Positions 37,477 to 49,206 of a DNA stretch of 64,000 nucleotides are shown here, piece by piece. The stretch is from contig RHPI01002823.1 in assembly GCA_009103225.1 (NCBI GenBank), positions 845,797 to 909,796 of the forward strand, in the 5' to 3' direction. The position numbers were made by a program, and so were the translations under genes. The first letter of the stretch is position 1. Each line of letters opens with the position of its first letter. Source of the stretch: Chlorokybus atmophyticus (taxonomy: Eukaryota; Streptophyta; Chlorokybophyceae; Chlorokybales; Chlorokybaceae). The notes below the pieces were generated by a model, which searched no databases, had not been told where the DNA came from, and worked only from the letters and a program-made list of their open reading frames with translations.

Positions 37477-38165
37477 ATGCCCTCCGCTAAAACTGTAGAT
37501 TTATGCTCAGCGTGATTGTTGGTTAGTCTAGAGGGTAGCCAATGGGTGTTGTATATGTAATGCGCACCTGTTGAGATTGTATGCAAGTTTGTCAGCAAGT
37601 AAGGCCAGTTGGGACGCATAGCTGTATATATTGTGGCATATGCGAAGGTCAGTTGTAAAGGATTTTTGCGCTTGCGCTGTGATTTTCTTGCTGGATGCGA
37701 GGTGCTTTCTGCAAGTTTGCTCAGAGCTTGCTCTGTATCAGTCGTGACACGGATCTACATGGGCTCACGTGCAGGCACAACCACGCAGATGCAGCAACCA
37801 CAAGTGCCTGCCATGTCACTCTGTTGAAGGCAGTTTGGCAACAGAAGCGGCAGTCCTGACACATATTGATTTGGCTTGTTAAAGCGAATGCTTTCCGCAT
37901 GCGTGTTCTTGCAGGCACAGCCATACAGTTGCAGTTGCAACCACAAGTTGCTTGCCATGTCACATCGTTGCAGAATACAGGCTGGACAGAAGGAAGCCTC
38001 TACACGAAAACGATGAGGTAGGCGCACCTGCTACCTGCTCAGCAGCTTGTCCATGGAGTTTGCAGCACGGAAGCATACATGTCCACATAACAGAAGCGCT
38101 GATATATACACATGATATACACATATAGCCGGTGTGGTATCCCAACCCTACGCTGCCCTAGCACC
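37477..38165. other. Intergenic between convergent GOGAT and MPV17
   Basis: This holds both 3' untranslated regions. A 50-base unit at 37771-37820 is repeated with changes at 37911-37962 (GCAGGCAC, CAACCACAAGT and GCCATGTCAC shared). Confidence 0.6.
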
Positions 38166-39834
38166 TTACGCAACCTTCACTGGTAGCCGTATTGTGACCA
38201 CCGGGACGGCAGACTTCGACCTCATAATCATAAACGTCGACCTGACATCCACAGGGCTCCTTATCAGCATCGAATAATTGCAAGCACATAAACTGCCGCA
38301 TCGCGTCAGGCTTACCAAAAGATAGCGACCACATTGATGAAGAGTACGCGAAGCTCAAGCGGCATGAACTTGTAGTTGATGAAAGCCACGATAGGCCATA
38401 ACTGCCGACACATGAGGTTTCCTTCGGGTCAACAAGATATACACGACAAGAAATTACAAACATTGACGCTTGACATCGCACTCTTTTACAAATGTCACAC
38501 ATGGCTGGGTGCATCTGTAAGTATGTAAGTACCAACGTGCCATTACTGACTCACCCTCCAGCCATTCTTCTGTATGCCCGCATAATCAGACCTTATTTTG
38601 TTGCCAGTCTGCGACCAGCTGCGCCCTGCCACGCAACAAACGCATAACAGCATATCAGACAAAACCAAATGCTCAGTTATAACGACAGCTGTAACATGCG
38701 CGCAGCAACACACAACATGCAAACATGCGCGCATGGCCTCACCCTCTACAATTCTTGAAAGGTACGTCATCATCAAGAGGTTGCACAGCGGACCATATGT
38801 CAGCTGGTCTACCGCAACCTGCGCAACACGCATATGTACAAAGAGTGTGTGAGATGACAGTCAACAAAGACCGTGTGAATCTATGCACTGACCAAAGCAA
38901 CCACGCGCATAAAGCACCACAATGACATGTATACTTCAGGTGAGTGTGCATTCTGTTCTCTCTCTGACATCTCTATATTGTACAAGTGTAAACAGTGTCT
39001 AATGAGTTCAGTGCATTGATTCTACAGGCGCCTTCATTGCTACAACTGTACACACACGCGTGCGCGCGCACATATGCACGCAAGCAAGCATGCTCGCAGC
39101 TTTGCGCGTACCTTCTTGATGATGGTGCCAGTGTCAGTTTTACTTTTGCGCGCAGCGAACAGCCTTTCCAGCAGGCGGTGGAAGTAATGCGCGCTTGGGC
39201 CCGCATACACCAGACCCCACAACTGACATAGACGCATTCTATACGTTACAACACTGTTACATGCATATAAATGGGTTACGGCTATGCGTCAGACACGTAC
39301 AGCTCTTTTGAATATAAAAGTACACCAATGCTATATCAAAGTAACTCTTGCATCGACGCTATGTACAGTGCTGTTATGTCAAGTGCAGTAGGGTTGCTGC
39401 CGACGGTATGGAAGCTCATGCATGGAAATAGCCATTGCATTACTAGCCAGTTTTGCGAGCTCAGCAATAACTCTGACTATTGATGATCCTTGTTGACTTG
39501 CTTTTGATCACCTGCTACTGACATGCAACTTCATCCTACAGCACAGGGAGGCTTCAAAAAAAACAAGAAGCAATGCATTCGTACAGAACGATATGTATAC
39601 ATGACTGTGGAATGGTGAGATCTACCCGGTATCGTGTCTCAAGTGTGTCCCATGTAATTACATTTATACCGCCATGAGGAGGGGTTTGCGGGTATCATAC
39701 GGGGCGCTCCTGGGCTTGGACAGGCGCTGGGCGATGAGGTCCGCGGCGGCGGCCAGCAATGCCGCCGTCACCGCCTTCGTCCGGAGAGGTCTCCTCTCCA
39801 GCTCCCGGAGGTACGCCGACCCCCACCCCGCCAT
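38166..39834 (-). CDS. MPV17: Mpv17/PMP22-family membrane protein
   Basis: Six exons on the minus strand (39834-39670, 39222-39112, 38818-38743, 38625-38555, 38401-38316, 38241-38166) give 194 residues, the usual family size. Signature parts are YLRELERRPLRTKAVTAALL and DLIAQ at the N-terminus, AGPSAHYFHRLLERLF, VDQLTYGPLCNLLMM, the NGWRLWP motif (family consensus W-P), FINYKFMPLELRVLF and a terminal FWSTF. Four hydrophobic segments are expected. Members sit in the mitochondrial inner membrane or peroxisome membrane and act as channels or metabolite pores; which organelle applies here cannot be told. Start ATG 39834 is the first Met of the open exon. It shares a 305-bp intergenic region with the divergent EFM4 gene. 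Confidence 0.92.
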
Positions 39835-40139
39835 CCCCGCCGCTAACGCCGCCGCCCACGCCTGATCTCGCAGTCTAGGGTCTAGGGTCTGGCAAATTGG
39901 GTCCAGGGCCCCAACCGACTTGACAACCCCCAGCAGTTTTCAAAGGCCCCGATTCAGGGCCCCAGTTAGGGTCCGGTTGTGGGACCTTAAGAGCGCTTTG
40001 GGACCTGCATGATGGGCTGCATTGTGGAGTGCTGCTAACGTTAACGTTAGCGGTGGCGGAGGCGGCGGTTGTGCAGGAGCACGAGGAGCATAAGCAGGAG
40101 CAGGAGGAGGAGGAGGAGGAGGAGGAGACAAGTAAGGCG
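39835..40139. promoter_or_regulatory. Probable bidirectional promoter of MPV17 and EFM4
   Basis: Only 305 bases separate the two divergent start codons. The region holds tandem TCTAGGG units (39875-39890), a GTTAGGGTCC (about 39965), a duplicated AACGTT palindrome (40039-40049) and a GGA-repeat run (40100-40127) next to the EFM4 ATG. Assignment is by geometry. Confidence 0.55.
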
Positions 40140-42006
40140 ATGGAGGACGCCTCAGATGTTGAAGACCGCCACGAGGACACGCCTAGTGACGACGAGCCGG
40201 AGTGAGCGGCCGTTCCCAGCCATGCGTGAATGACAGGCACAACGGACACGCAAGAGCAGATACTAGTATGCATAATTCACGCACCGTATTGTTGTTCAAC
40301 CGTGTGCAAAAGAGTGTTGCATTGCCATAGACTGCATGCATGCCTAGTGCGAATAAGCGGGTATAAGCATACGACGACCGATGTCAAAGCACACAAGACA
40401 AACACGCAACGGTAAACACAATGCACTGCATAAAAATGATCACAGCCCGAGTAATAACGCACTCAGCACTCACAACAACAACAACAGCAACAACAACACC
40501 TATGAAAGATGACCTACCAAACAGGTGCACGCTTGGGCTGCAGTCGCACTGGGATGCCGTGTACTCGCGCGAACTGCAGCAGTTTCAAGAACGTGGAGAC
40601 CCTGGCGAAAACTGGTGCGACCATGTACACACTTACAGAATGTCACACTAACGCTCATTGTGAATGTGTTACTTTTATATGTGTGTGTGAGTTGGCTGAT
40701 ACGCTTCTCTCGCGCACGCACACATGCATGCGCATATGGCGTGCGTTTGTGCACGTGGGTGCGTTTGTCTGCACGCGTGCAAGTTCTGGCGCGCGCGTGT
40801 GTCCATGCATGTGTGTGTGCGTGTGCACGCGTGTGTCTATATGTATATGCGTCCGTGTGCATGCATGCGTGTGTGCGCGCGTGCACGTGTTTATACGTTC
40901 TTGTATAGCTCAAAAACGCAAACCCAACACTAGTTGGCGGGCAGGTTTGGTGATGATGTCACGGAGACAGTCGCAGACTGGTGCGCACGTCTCATGAGAG
41001 AGACACAAAAAGTCCAGGAGCTATCCGTCGTGCGCACGCTTGATGTCGGTGCCGGCAATGGCGCCCTCCTCCTCGCACTCTTTCGACGCGGGTACACAAT
41101 GCGTACTTTTCATGTTCTGTTCTGTGAATGTGTGCGTGTGCTTATCAACACTTTTGGTCTGATACAGATTTGCCAAACTCACTGGGACAGACTATAGCAA
41201 GGCAGGCGTGGAGCTCGCGCGCTGTCACATTGCCGGGGCTTCATCACAGTCAGAACCACCAACAAAGCTGCTGGTAATAAGTGCCACAATTATTCTATCC
41301 TGTCATATTGTGGCATATCAATTCATCCCACCAAGCCGCTGGCGTGCCTTTCATTACTCAATATGCTGTCTTTTTCTCCCTCCTTATGTTGATAGCTTAC
41401 CTTAGGTAGATGACGTGCTTAATACATCGCTTGAGGAGGGCGCCTTTGACCTCATCACTGACAAAGGCACGCTTGACGCCATCGGCTTGCACCCGCAAGA
41501 GGCAACAGTAAGAAGGTGAGCAATTGACAGAATGTCATACTTGCAATATCAACTCGCCAATCCTCTGATTGGCGAATTGGCAATCATTATGTTAATTCAT
41601 GCCAGTTGGTTGCAACGGGTACAACTCAAGTATAGATCTCAGATATAGATTGTGTGTTGCAGGCGGCAGTACCGCACTGCAGTTCACAGGCTATTAGCGC
41701 CGAGCGGCTTACTGGTAATGACCATATATAAACTGCACAGTTGTGCATGGTGTGACATGCATACTTGCTGGCATGCACATGTCACAGTTGATACATTCCC
41801 GGTCAATCCAACCTATAGTTTGATTGAGGCCACATGCGCAGGTGATAACGTCTTGCAACAGCACTTGGCAAGAGTTGCGAGCTGAGTATGAGGTCGAGGG
41901 CGACAGCGGGTTCCAGTATATGGACCACGTGCGCACGTACCCGACGTTCAAGTTTGGAGGGCACGAAGGAACGAGAGTCAGTACGATAGCTTTGCGAAAA
42001 CGCTGA
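40140..42006 (+). CDS. EFM4: EEF1A lysine methyltransferase, EFM4/METTL10 type
   Basis: Seven exons (40140-40201, 40525-40614, 40945-41091, 41168-41273, 41406-41515, 41663-41714, 41842-42006) give 243 residues. After an acidic N-terminus come LQSHWDAVYSRELQQFQERG and NWFGDD, typical of the family, then the S-adenosylmethionine motif LDVGAGNGALLLALF, TGTDYSKAGVELAR, the post-motif DLITDKGTLDAIGL and YRTAVHRLLAPSGLLV. The enzyme methylates a lysine of translation elongation factor 1A in the cytosol. The C-terminal exon (ELRAEYEVEG; HVRTYPTFKFGG) matches the family end. The start is the first in-frame ATG after the GGA repeat; the frame is open further upstream without another ATG. Intron 2 carries a 200-base alternating TGTGCG tract. 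Confidence 0.93.
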
Positions 42007-42297
42007 TACTTACATGACACGCATGTCTTAGCTGGTCAACAGACGTCGTCATCAAAGCACTTTGGTTGACAAGTTGATGCAGTGCTGTGTCTGCAACATG
42101 CCATTTTGTGCTTCGCTCTGTCATGCAACTTGTGTGAGATGCACATGGCTCCGTTGTCGACTGAGCATTTGACAGCCATATAACCAAAGCACAGCGCGAC
42201 ATGCAAAGCTCCATTGTAAGCTTCAACTAAATTGAAATAAACTGCACTGTACATACTGTATACACATGCTGAACTTGCAACAGAAACTCAATGATAG
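42007..42297. other. Convergent 3' ends of EFM4 and TOP2
   Basis: A 291-base space holding both transcript ends. No consensus AATAAA stands out; AAATAAAC occurs on the plus strand near 42235. Nothing else is seen. Confidence 0.5.
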
Positions 42298-45200
42298 CTA
42301 CTCTTCGTTGCTCATTTCATACTCCGAGGCTGCGTCCTCACGCTCAGCATCATCACTGTCACTGACCTCCACATACTTCTTTAATGCGGCGCGCCTTGGC
42401 CGCGAACCGCCTGCAGCCACTACTGGCGCAGAGTCTGTGAGGTCCGTGATGCCGGAACTCTGCGTTACCTGCACAGAGTCAGGTGTGTGTAAGAAGTTAC
42501 CCTTTTCTGATTTCTTGACACACAACAGTCGCGAGTGTGGTCACCTTGGATGAGGCTTTCTTTCCTGCTGCTGGCTGCGCCTTCAGTTTTAGGGCCAAGG
42601 CCTTGATGGGAGCCTTCTTAGCTGTGAGCAAAGCATACACAACATGAAACTCGGCTTGCGTGTGTGCATGCGCACGGCAGGGCAAGCTGAGTTCAATGAA
42701 GCACTCATACAAGTTCACCTGCGGGCTTGCTGCTGCCGCCGGCATAGTCAAGAGTGTTGTCGCTGCTGACGTTCGCATCGTTCAGATCCACATCGCTGTC
42801 GGTCAAAGATACAGCTTGTGCACGCGCGGGCTGCTTCTTGGCCCTGGGCTTGGGAGCAGCCTTCACTGGGACTGAAAGAACCACAGCATTGTCAGCCGCA
42901 AGCAGTGCTGGGAGAGTTTCATGCAGCTGCAGTCAGCGCGAACAAGCTCACGATCTACACGCGTGTCTGAAACTCTTGACAGATTGAGAACTGCATCCTT
43001 CAACCCGTTAACTATAACCCACGAGAATCATCATTGCCCTCAAGGGGCTGGTGATCGTCACATAGTCACAACTGAATGGTAAGAAACGCTTTTACCTGCA
43101 TGCGCAGTGACCTCCGACTCCTCTTCGCTATCTACTGTGAGCGCAGCTGTCTTCTTTGCACGCGGTTTCCGCACTGGTGCCTTCTTTACCGGCTCAACCG
43201 ATGACGCTGTTGCCGGTGCCATCACAGGTGCAGCTGGCTGTTGCACGGTTGTTGACGATTGCGCTTGTTTCAGGCTGAGGCGAGCCAGCAAAGACAGCGT
43301 CCCGTCCTCATCGCTGTCATCCAAATCAACAGGAGCCGAGGCCGTGATGGTGCTTGGAGCCTCGCCCGGCACTAGACTTGTGGCTGCTTTGGACTTGAGA
43401 AGTCTGCGCTTGGGAGCTGCACACAGCATCAGGTACGCATTAATGCACCAGTGCTTGTTGTTGCCGGGGGAAGAGGCAACAGTGTTATCACCGTTACCTG
43501 CGGCTGTGGAAGGAGCAGGCTCGGGAGCAGGCACGCTCGGTGGTGGTGCGGCTGCAGCTTGTGGCTGAGGCTTTGGTTTTACAGGCGCTTTGTCTGGTAG
43601 TCAAACATCAGCTGCTTAGACCCTCTTTTGATGCGCTATGTTTGTGTGTTGGGCTGATGCACAGCACAATTTACTTACTTGGTGCAGCGAAGTCGTCATC
43701 GGAGACCATGTCAACTGCTGTGTTCTTGGCGGGGGCAGTCTTCTTCGGCGCTCGGGGTTTCGCAGCGATGCTCTTTGCTCCAGCTCCACCCGCCTTGGCT
43801 TGCTGAACAGCGAGACGGGCTGCATCATCAGCATCCTGCGCGTCCTGTCCATCCAAAGCTACCATGAAGGCGTCCAAGTCCTGAGTCCACATCTGCTTCG
43901 ACGTGGTTGCCTGCAGGGAAGGACAGCAGCGGAGTTAGCAAGCTGCCTGTATATGCACTGCCTTCTGTTGATGTGCATCAGACATGTCCGGACAACTTAT
44001 AACACACAGTTCACAAAGCAGTGGCACACATGCCATTGTGCCAAAACATACACGCGAACACACCTGAAGCAATGCCAATTCGCCTTCCACCTGTTCCTTC
44101 TGCTTCAATAGCTCTGCAACCTGCAGGACCCAGCACATTCAAGTAATCATCACAGGGCCTTTACCTCACCATCCCATTTACCTCCTTCCTGGCTGCCTGG
44201 TTCATGCAGTCGCATACCTTTTCATGCGTAAGGCTCCAAAGTGGCATTGACAGCAGATAGTCATAGTCCGCCCTGCCTCCCGCAGCTTCAGATGACTCCT
44301 CACCATCCACGCTGTCTGCATCGTCTTCGCCTTCTGCTGCAGCTGCAATATTTTTCGCGGTCTGCTGCTTGGGGAACGGGTCAAACTTGCGCTGTTTGAG
44401 CTCTTTCAGGAGCTCCTCCTTCTTGCGGTTGCGGATCTCGAGCTCTTTCTGTACCACGGCCAGAATGAACCGGACACGGTTGTCCAGCTTGCGAAGCTCC
44501 TCCTGCTTTGCGGCTTCTAAAGACGCCTACACAAGGCACAAGAGTTTAATGTGTGTTTTCTATGCGTGTTAGTTTAAACATGCAAGATGACATTGGTATG
44601 AACAGACCTCATGCCACGCATGGCACCCTTACCTTTCGCATGTTGTAGTATTCAAGGCGCAGTGTGTAAAACTCTTTGATCACTGCAGGCGCACACTTTG
44701 TCACCAACACAACACAAACTCTGTGTCCACTCTTATTTTCAAGGTAAGCGTCTCAAGAAGTGGCACCTTAAGTCACTCACCATCAAGTGGTGAGTCGTAC
44801 TTGGCAATCTTGCCCTGAGCATTGAACAAGTGCATGTTGGAGAGGGAGATGGAAGTCGTGAGCTTGAATTTTTTCTCCAAGCCTGTGGCAAGTGCGGCCG
44901 TCATGCCCTCTTCGGACAACGTGACCGTGAAGCGAACGTTGACATCCGTGTGATGCTCCTTGAAGTCCCGGACAATGCCATCTTCTGGGTTCTTCAGCAG
45001 AGCAGACCCAACCAGCATAGACTCCAAGAACTCCTTGTAGTCCTGTTAACCAAGAGTGGAGTGGGTTAGTACTTGAGGAATCTGTGCATGACCCATGACA
45101 ATGTCAGAAACATTACACTTGCCTGTGTCCACTTGCGCAGCGGGAGCTCGCTGATTTCCAATGTGACGTCATCCAGCTGCTTGATGGCTCCAGCCACAGT

Positions 45201-48200
45201 GTACGCCATGCCCTCTTTGCCAGGAGTGGGGCTGATGCTCCCCTGTTCAACAGACGTGCCATAAACCACACGCACGAGAGCAATGACTTGAAGTCTTACA
45301 GCCTGCACTTACCGTAAAGCCCCGGTACCAGGGGTGTATCTCCTCCTGTGGTCTGCCTTCCAGCAGGTTCTTGATGTTACGCACGAGGTCTCTCGGGTTG
45401 AAGTTTGGCACAAAAGTGGACCACCCTGTCCCAATGCCCTCTGCACCGTTCACCAGCACCAGTGGCACAACTGGAACATACCTGTTTCGCATTTAAGACA
45501 TTGAGAGTGCTGCGTCTGTACTTATGACAGCTCATCCCCATGCACTTACCAGGAGGGCTCCACTTGCTGGCCATCATCCTGTAGGTAGTAGAGAAGGGGG
45601 TCATCCTGCTGCGGGATGAGCGCACGCGCAAGTGGGCTCAGCCTGGTGTAGATGTATCGGGGTGACGCAGCATCCTTGCCTCCCTGAAGCCTCGTGCCAA
45701 ACTGACCTGTGTTGCGTAAACACGCTTTATAAAGTTGCACTGCTCTCTCAAGTCAACATATCTGCAAATGGTAATTATACCTGAAGGCACAAGCAGGTTG
45801 ATGTTGTTGGCGCCAATGTAGTCCTGGGCGAGACCCACAATGGTGCCAGCAAGGCTCACTTCGCCATGATGGTAGGCTGACTGTTCCGCCACGTAGCCGG
45901 CGAGCTGGGCGACCTTGATGTCCTTCTTGAGGTTGCGCTTGAAGCAGGAGAAGACGATCTTGCGCTGACCCGGCTTGAACCCGTCCACCATGGAGGGGAT
46001 GGACCTCTCAAGGTCCGCCAGGGAGAAGAGAATGAGCTCCTTGTTGACAAACTCCACATACCGCACGCCGCCATCTTCTGTCGCATGGTCACGGTGCGTG
46101 CCAGGCTCTACGTCCTTCAGCCACGACTTGCGCTGCTCGGCCTTCTTTTTGCTGAATGCCAAGTCAATGGCAGCATCATCGTGCTCATCGACGTAAAAGA
46201 ACGACTTGCGATGCCTGGCCAGGGCAGCAAAGTATTCCTTTGCTTCCGCCTGTGTCGATGTTCCAAGACCCTTATAGTACTTGATCTGCCAGGCTTTGCC
46301 AGGGTTTTGCTCACGCCAGGCATCGTACTGGGGAACCGTGTAGAAGGGGATGGACTGGTTGCCTTTTGTTGCTTTCACAATGGGCGTGATGAACTCCAAC
46401 AAGAACCCTGGGATGCGGAGAAGAGACGGCCAGAAGGTGTGCAAGAAGTTGATGAGAAGGCCCTTGATGTGCGAACCATCGTGATCTTGATCAGTCATGA
46501 TCATGAGGCTGCCGTAACGCAGGCTCTTGCGGTCCGTGTACACCTTGTCGTGCTGCAGGCCGAGAATCTGTTTGATGGCGGAGATCTCAGCGTTGTCCAT
46601 GATCTGCTTGTGGCTCGCCTCTCGAACATTGAGGAGCTTGCCTCGCAGCGGGAACACGCCGTAACGGTCTCGGCCCACAACTGACAGTCCAGACACTGCC
46701 AGCGACTTGGCTGAGTCGCCCTCAGTGAGGATCAGAGTGCACGTCTCCGCATTCCTCCCCCCAGCATCGTTGGCATCATCCAACTTTGCAATGCCAGTCA
46801 AGCGACCTGATCGCTTGTTGCCGTCAGTCTTCTTAAGCTCCTTTGACTGTTTGAACGTGGCCCAGGAAAGGACCGCCTCAACCACACCGCACTTCAGCAC
46901 CTTCTTCAGAAACTCTTCCGTCAACGGGCAAGAGGATCCGAATGATGAGGCCTTTGTGGTAAGGGTCTCTTTGGTCTGAGAGTCAAATGCTGGATTCTCC
47001 ACCAGTGCATTAACAAACACCCACAAGTGGCCTTTCACTTGAAAGGGTTTTATTGTGCCAGCGTTCTTGTCCTTCTTCTTCACTGCAGTAAGAACCTGCA
47101 GATAGGAGGCATAGCTTGTGTTGGTCATGCCATGTGTTCGCGTGCTTGTGCGCGTGTGTGATGCCCAGAATCTTTTCAGCGCGAGACACATATGGTTGCA
47201 CTCTCCAACAAGACGCACCTTCTCAATAACTTGATCAGTGACGTGATTGACATGCGTCCCGCCCTTCAATGTGGCAATGCTGTTGACAAAGCTTACCTGC
47301 AGGGCATGCCCGGTTTATGTTGACGGCAGGCACTTCATGAGCACAACACTCTTCTAGGTCATAATTGCTTACACAAAGGACACCGCACTGACCTGACAAA
47401 ACTGCCCATCGCTGTTGGTCACGCACACCTCCCACCTATTGTTCACTCGCTCGTACACCCTATGCTGCTCCTTGCCTGCCGGACACACACTGCATCCTGT
47501 TACACATGCGCAAAGGCAATGATAGCACGTGCAGAGGACACCCACCTATGTACAAGTCAATGTAGTCAGAAAATGACTTGACGGGAACACACTCGCCGTT
47601 GAGGAAGACCTTGACGGTCTTGCCAAGGCAGCCAGCTGTGTCGACAACACGCTTTTCCATCAATGCCACAGTGTCAGCCTCCAGCTCCGTCATGCCAAAC
47701 TTTGCGAGGTCGGGCTTGAATGAGATGCATGTGAAGTCTTCTCCAGCCTTGCAGGCGGTGATCGCAGGGTCTGTCTTGCGGCTCATGTTGTCATTAAACA
47801 CTTGCCTGTATAATTGTGTAATGCATTTGTTAGGAAACTCCTCATTGCACAGGCTTAAGCTTGCAACACTTACCTGTATTTGCGACCGCGCTTGCTGTCT
47901 GAAGATTCCACAATAAACTCTGTGGAAAAGATGTTGGCCAATTTGGCACCGTAGCCATTTCGACCGCCTGTGGTCTTCCTCTCGCTGTCATTGTAGTTTG
48001 ATGACGTTAAAAGATGGCCAAAGATCATCTCCGGGACGTAAACCTTCTCCTCCGCATGCATCTGCTCGCATAGCAAGGAGCTATCAGGAAAGGACGCTGC
48101 AAGTTGCACTCCAAGCAAGATCGACAAGACGGACACATGCATTACCTCAACTGGGACTCCTGCTCCATTGTTCCAGACCTTGATCGTTCCTGCTTGTGCA

Positions 48201-48726
48201 TTGATGTCTACCTGTCCAGCACACAGCAGTTGAAGACATGTTGCCATAAAGGCTGCAAGCACAAACTGACTTTTGCGTTTGCGCGCACCTTGAGCGTATC
48301 CATGGTGTTGTCTCGCTGCTTGTTGTCGGCGGCATTAACAAGTATTTCATCAAAGATCTTGTAAAGACCTGGCACGTAAGTCACAGGCCTTGCTTCCATC
48401 TGGTAGGACATTGCACTCTTTACCCATAGCACCGCCGTTTGCTTCTCCACACTTCCAACGTAACTGGGAGAGAACGAAAGCCATCAGGGCAAGCAGAGAT
48501 GCTGCACAGTGCTCACTGCACCAGAGGAGTTGGGTTGATGCTTCAACAACAATGCTTACGTGTCTGGTCGCAGCAGGATGTGCTCGAGCTGCGTCTTCTT
48601 GACATAAGTCTCCTCGATGGTGCGCTCTCCCGCCGCCGCTGACGTATGGTTGCTCACCTTCAGTGGAGCGGCTGCTGACTTCTTCTTGGCGGCTGCCACA
48701 CTCTGCTGGCCCATACCAAAACACAT
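42298..48726 (-). CDS. TOP2: DNA topoisomerase II (eukaryotic type IIA)
   Basis: Twenty-one minus-strand exons, from 48714-48560 to 42468-42298, give 1509 residues when counted from ATG 48714; an in-frame ATG at 48726 adds four. The enzyme passes one DNA duplex through another, powered by ATP, in the nucleus. The GHKL ATPase domain shows YKIFDEILVNAADNKQRD, VWNNGAGVPVE and GGRNGYGAKLANIFS. The TOPRIM has LTEGDSAKSL (near 455), PLRGKLLNVREAS and TDQDHDGSHIKGLL. The breakage-reunion core has GLGTSTQAEAKEYF, the catalytic tyrosine in AASPRYIYT (Tyr791) and GTGWSTFVPNF. The last 330 residues are a Lys/Ala/Pro and Asp/Ser-rich tail (DLDDSDEDG, VSDSDDAERED), as in other eukaryotes. The intron after RKWTQ uses a GC donor (GCAAGT at 45122-45117). 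An E2F site and a telo-box lie upstream. Confidence 0.97.
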
Positions 48727-49206
48727 ACGCAGTCAAGACAATCCCGTCCTCCTCAACTTACGCGTTTGAATCTTTTCGACAACGTTTATACAAGCGGTCT
48801 ACGAGTTGAAAGCATACAAAACATGCACGCATACTCAACAACATCACATTACTACTTGACGCAGCCACTGCCCACTGACCTTGGCACCAGCTTGTGGCAG
48901 CTGGTTCTCCTGGCCAAGCGCCGCCATTGCTCCCGAAGCAAGGCGCTCTTTGAAAGTAGCTTGCCTAATCTACTTCTACCCTTACCCCCACCCCCTCCCC
49001 CACCCGCTCCCCGCCGTCGCCGCCGCCGTCGCCAAACCCTAACGGCTCTGCTGCACAGTTCAAACATTCAACTGGGGAAGGCGGGAAAGCGTCGATGTCA
49101 ATACTGGCCAGAATTACAGCACAGCCACAGATTATCTGCGCTTAACGGGATATCCGAACCATTCGTTGAAAAATAAGACTTGAGCAACAATATCTGCTTC
49201 TGCAAC
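48727..49206. promoter_or_regulatory. Shared upstream region of TOP2 (-) and MFS gene (+), with telo-box and E2F site
   Basis: A 480-base divergent region. It holds AAACCCTA at 49034-49041 (telo-box) and GCGGGAAA at 49081-49088, an E2F consensus in reverse complement. A CCGCCGTCGC/GGCGGCGAC-rich stretch (49010-49032) is beside them. TOP2 is a known S/G2-phase gene, so an E2F site fits. Distance to the TOP2 ATG is about 310-360 bases. Confidence 0.55.

Noticed and set aside
46085-46684. 199-codon plus-strand frame inside TOP2
   Set aside because: Antisense shadow of the conserved TOP2 core exon.
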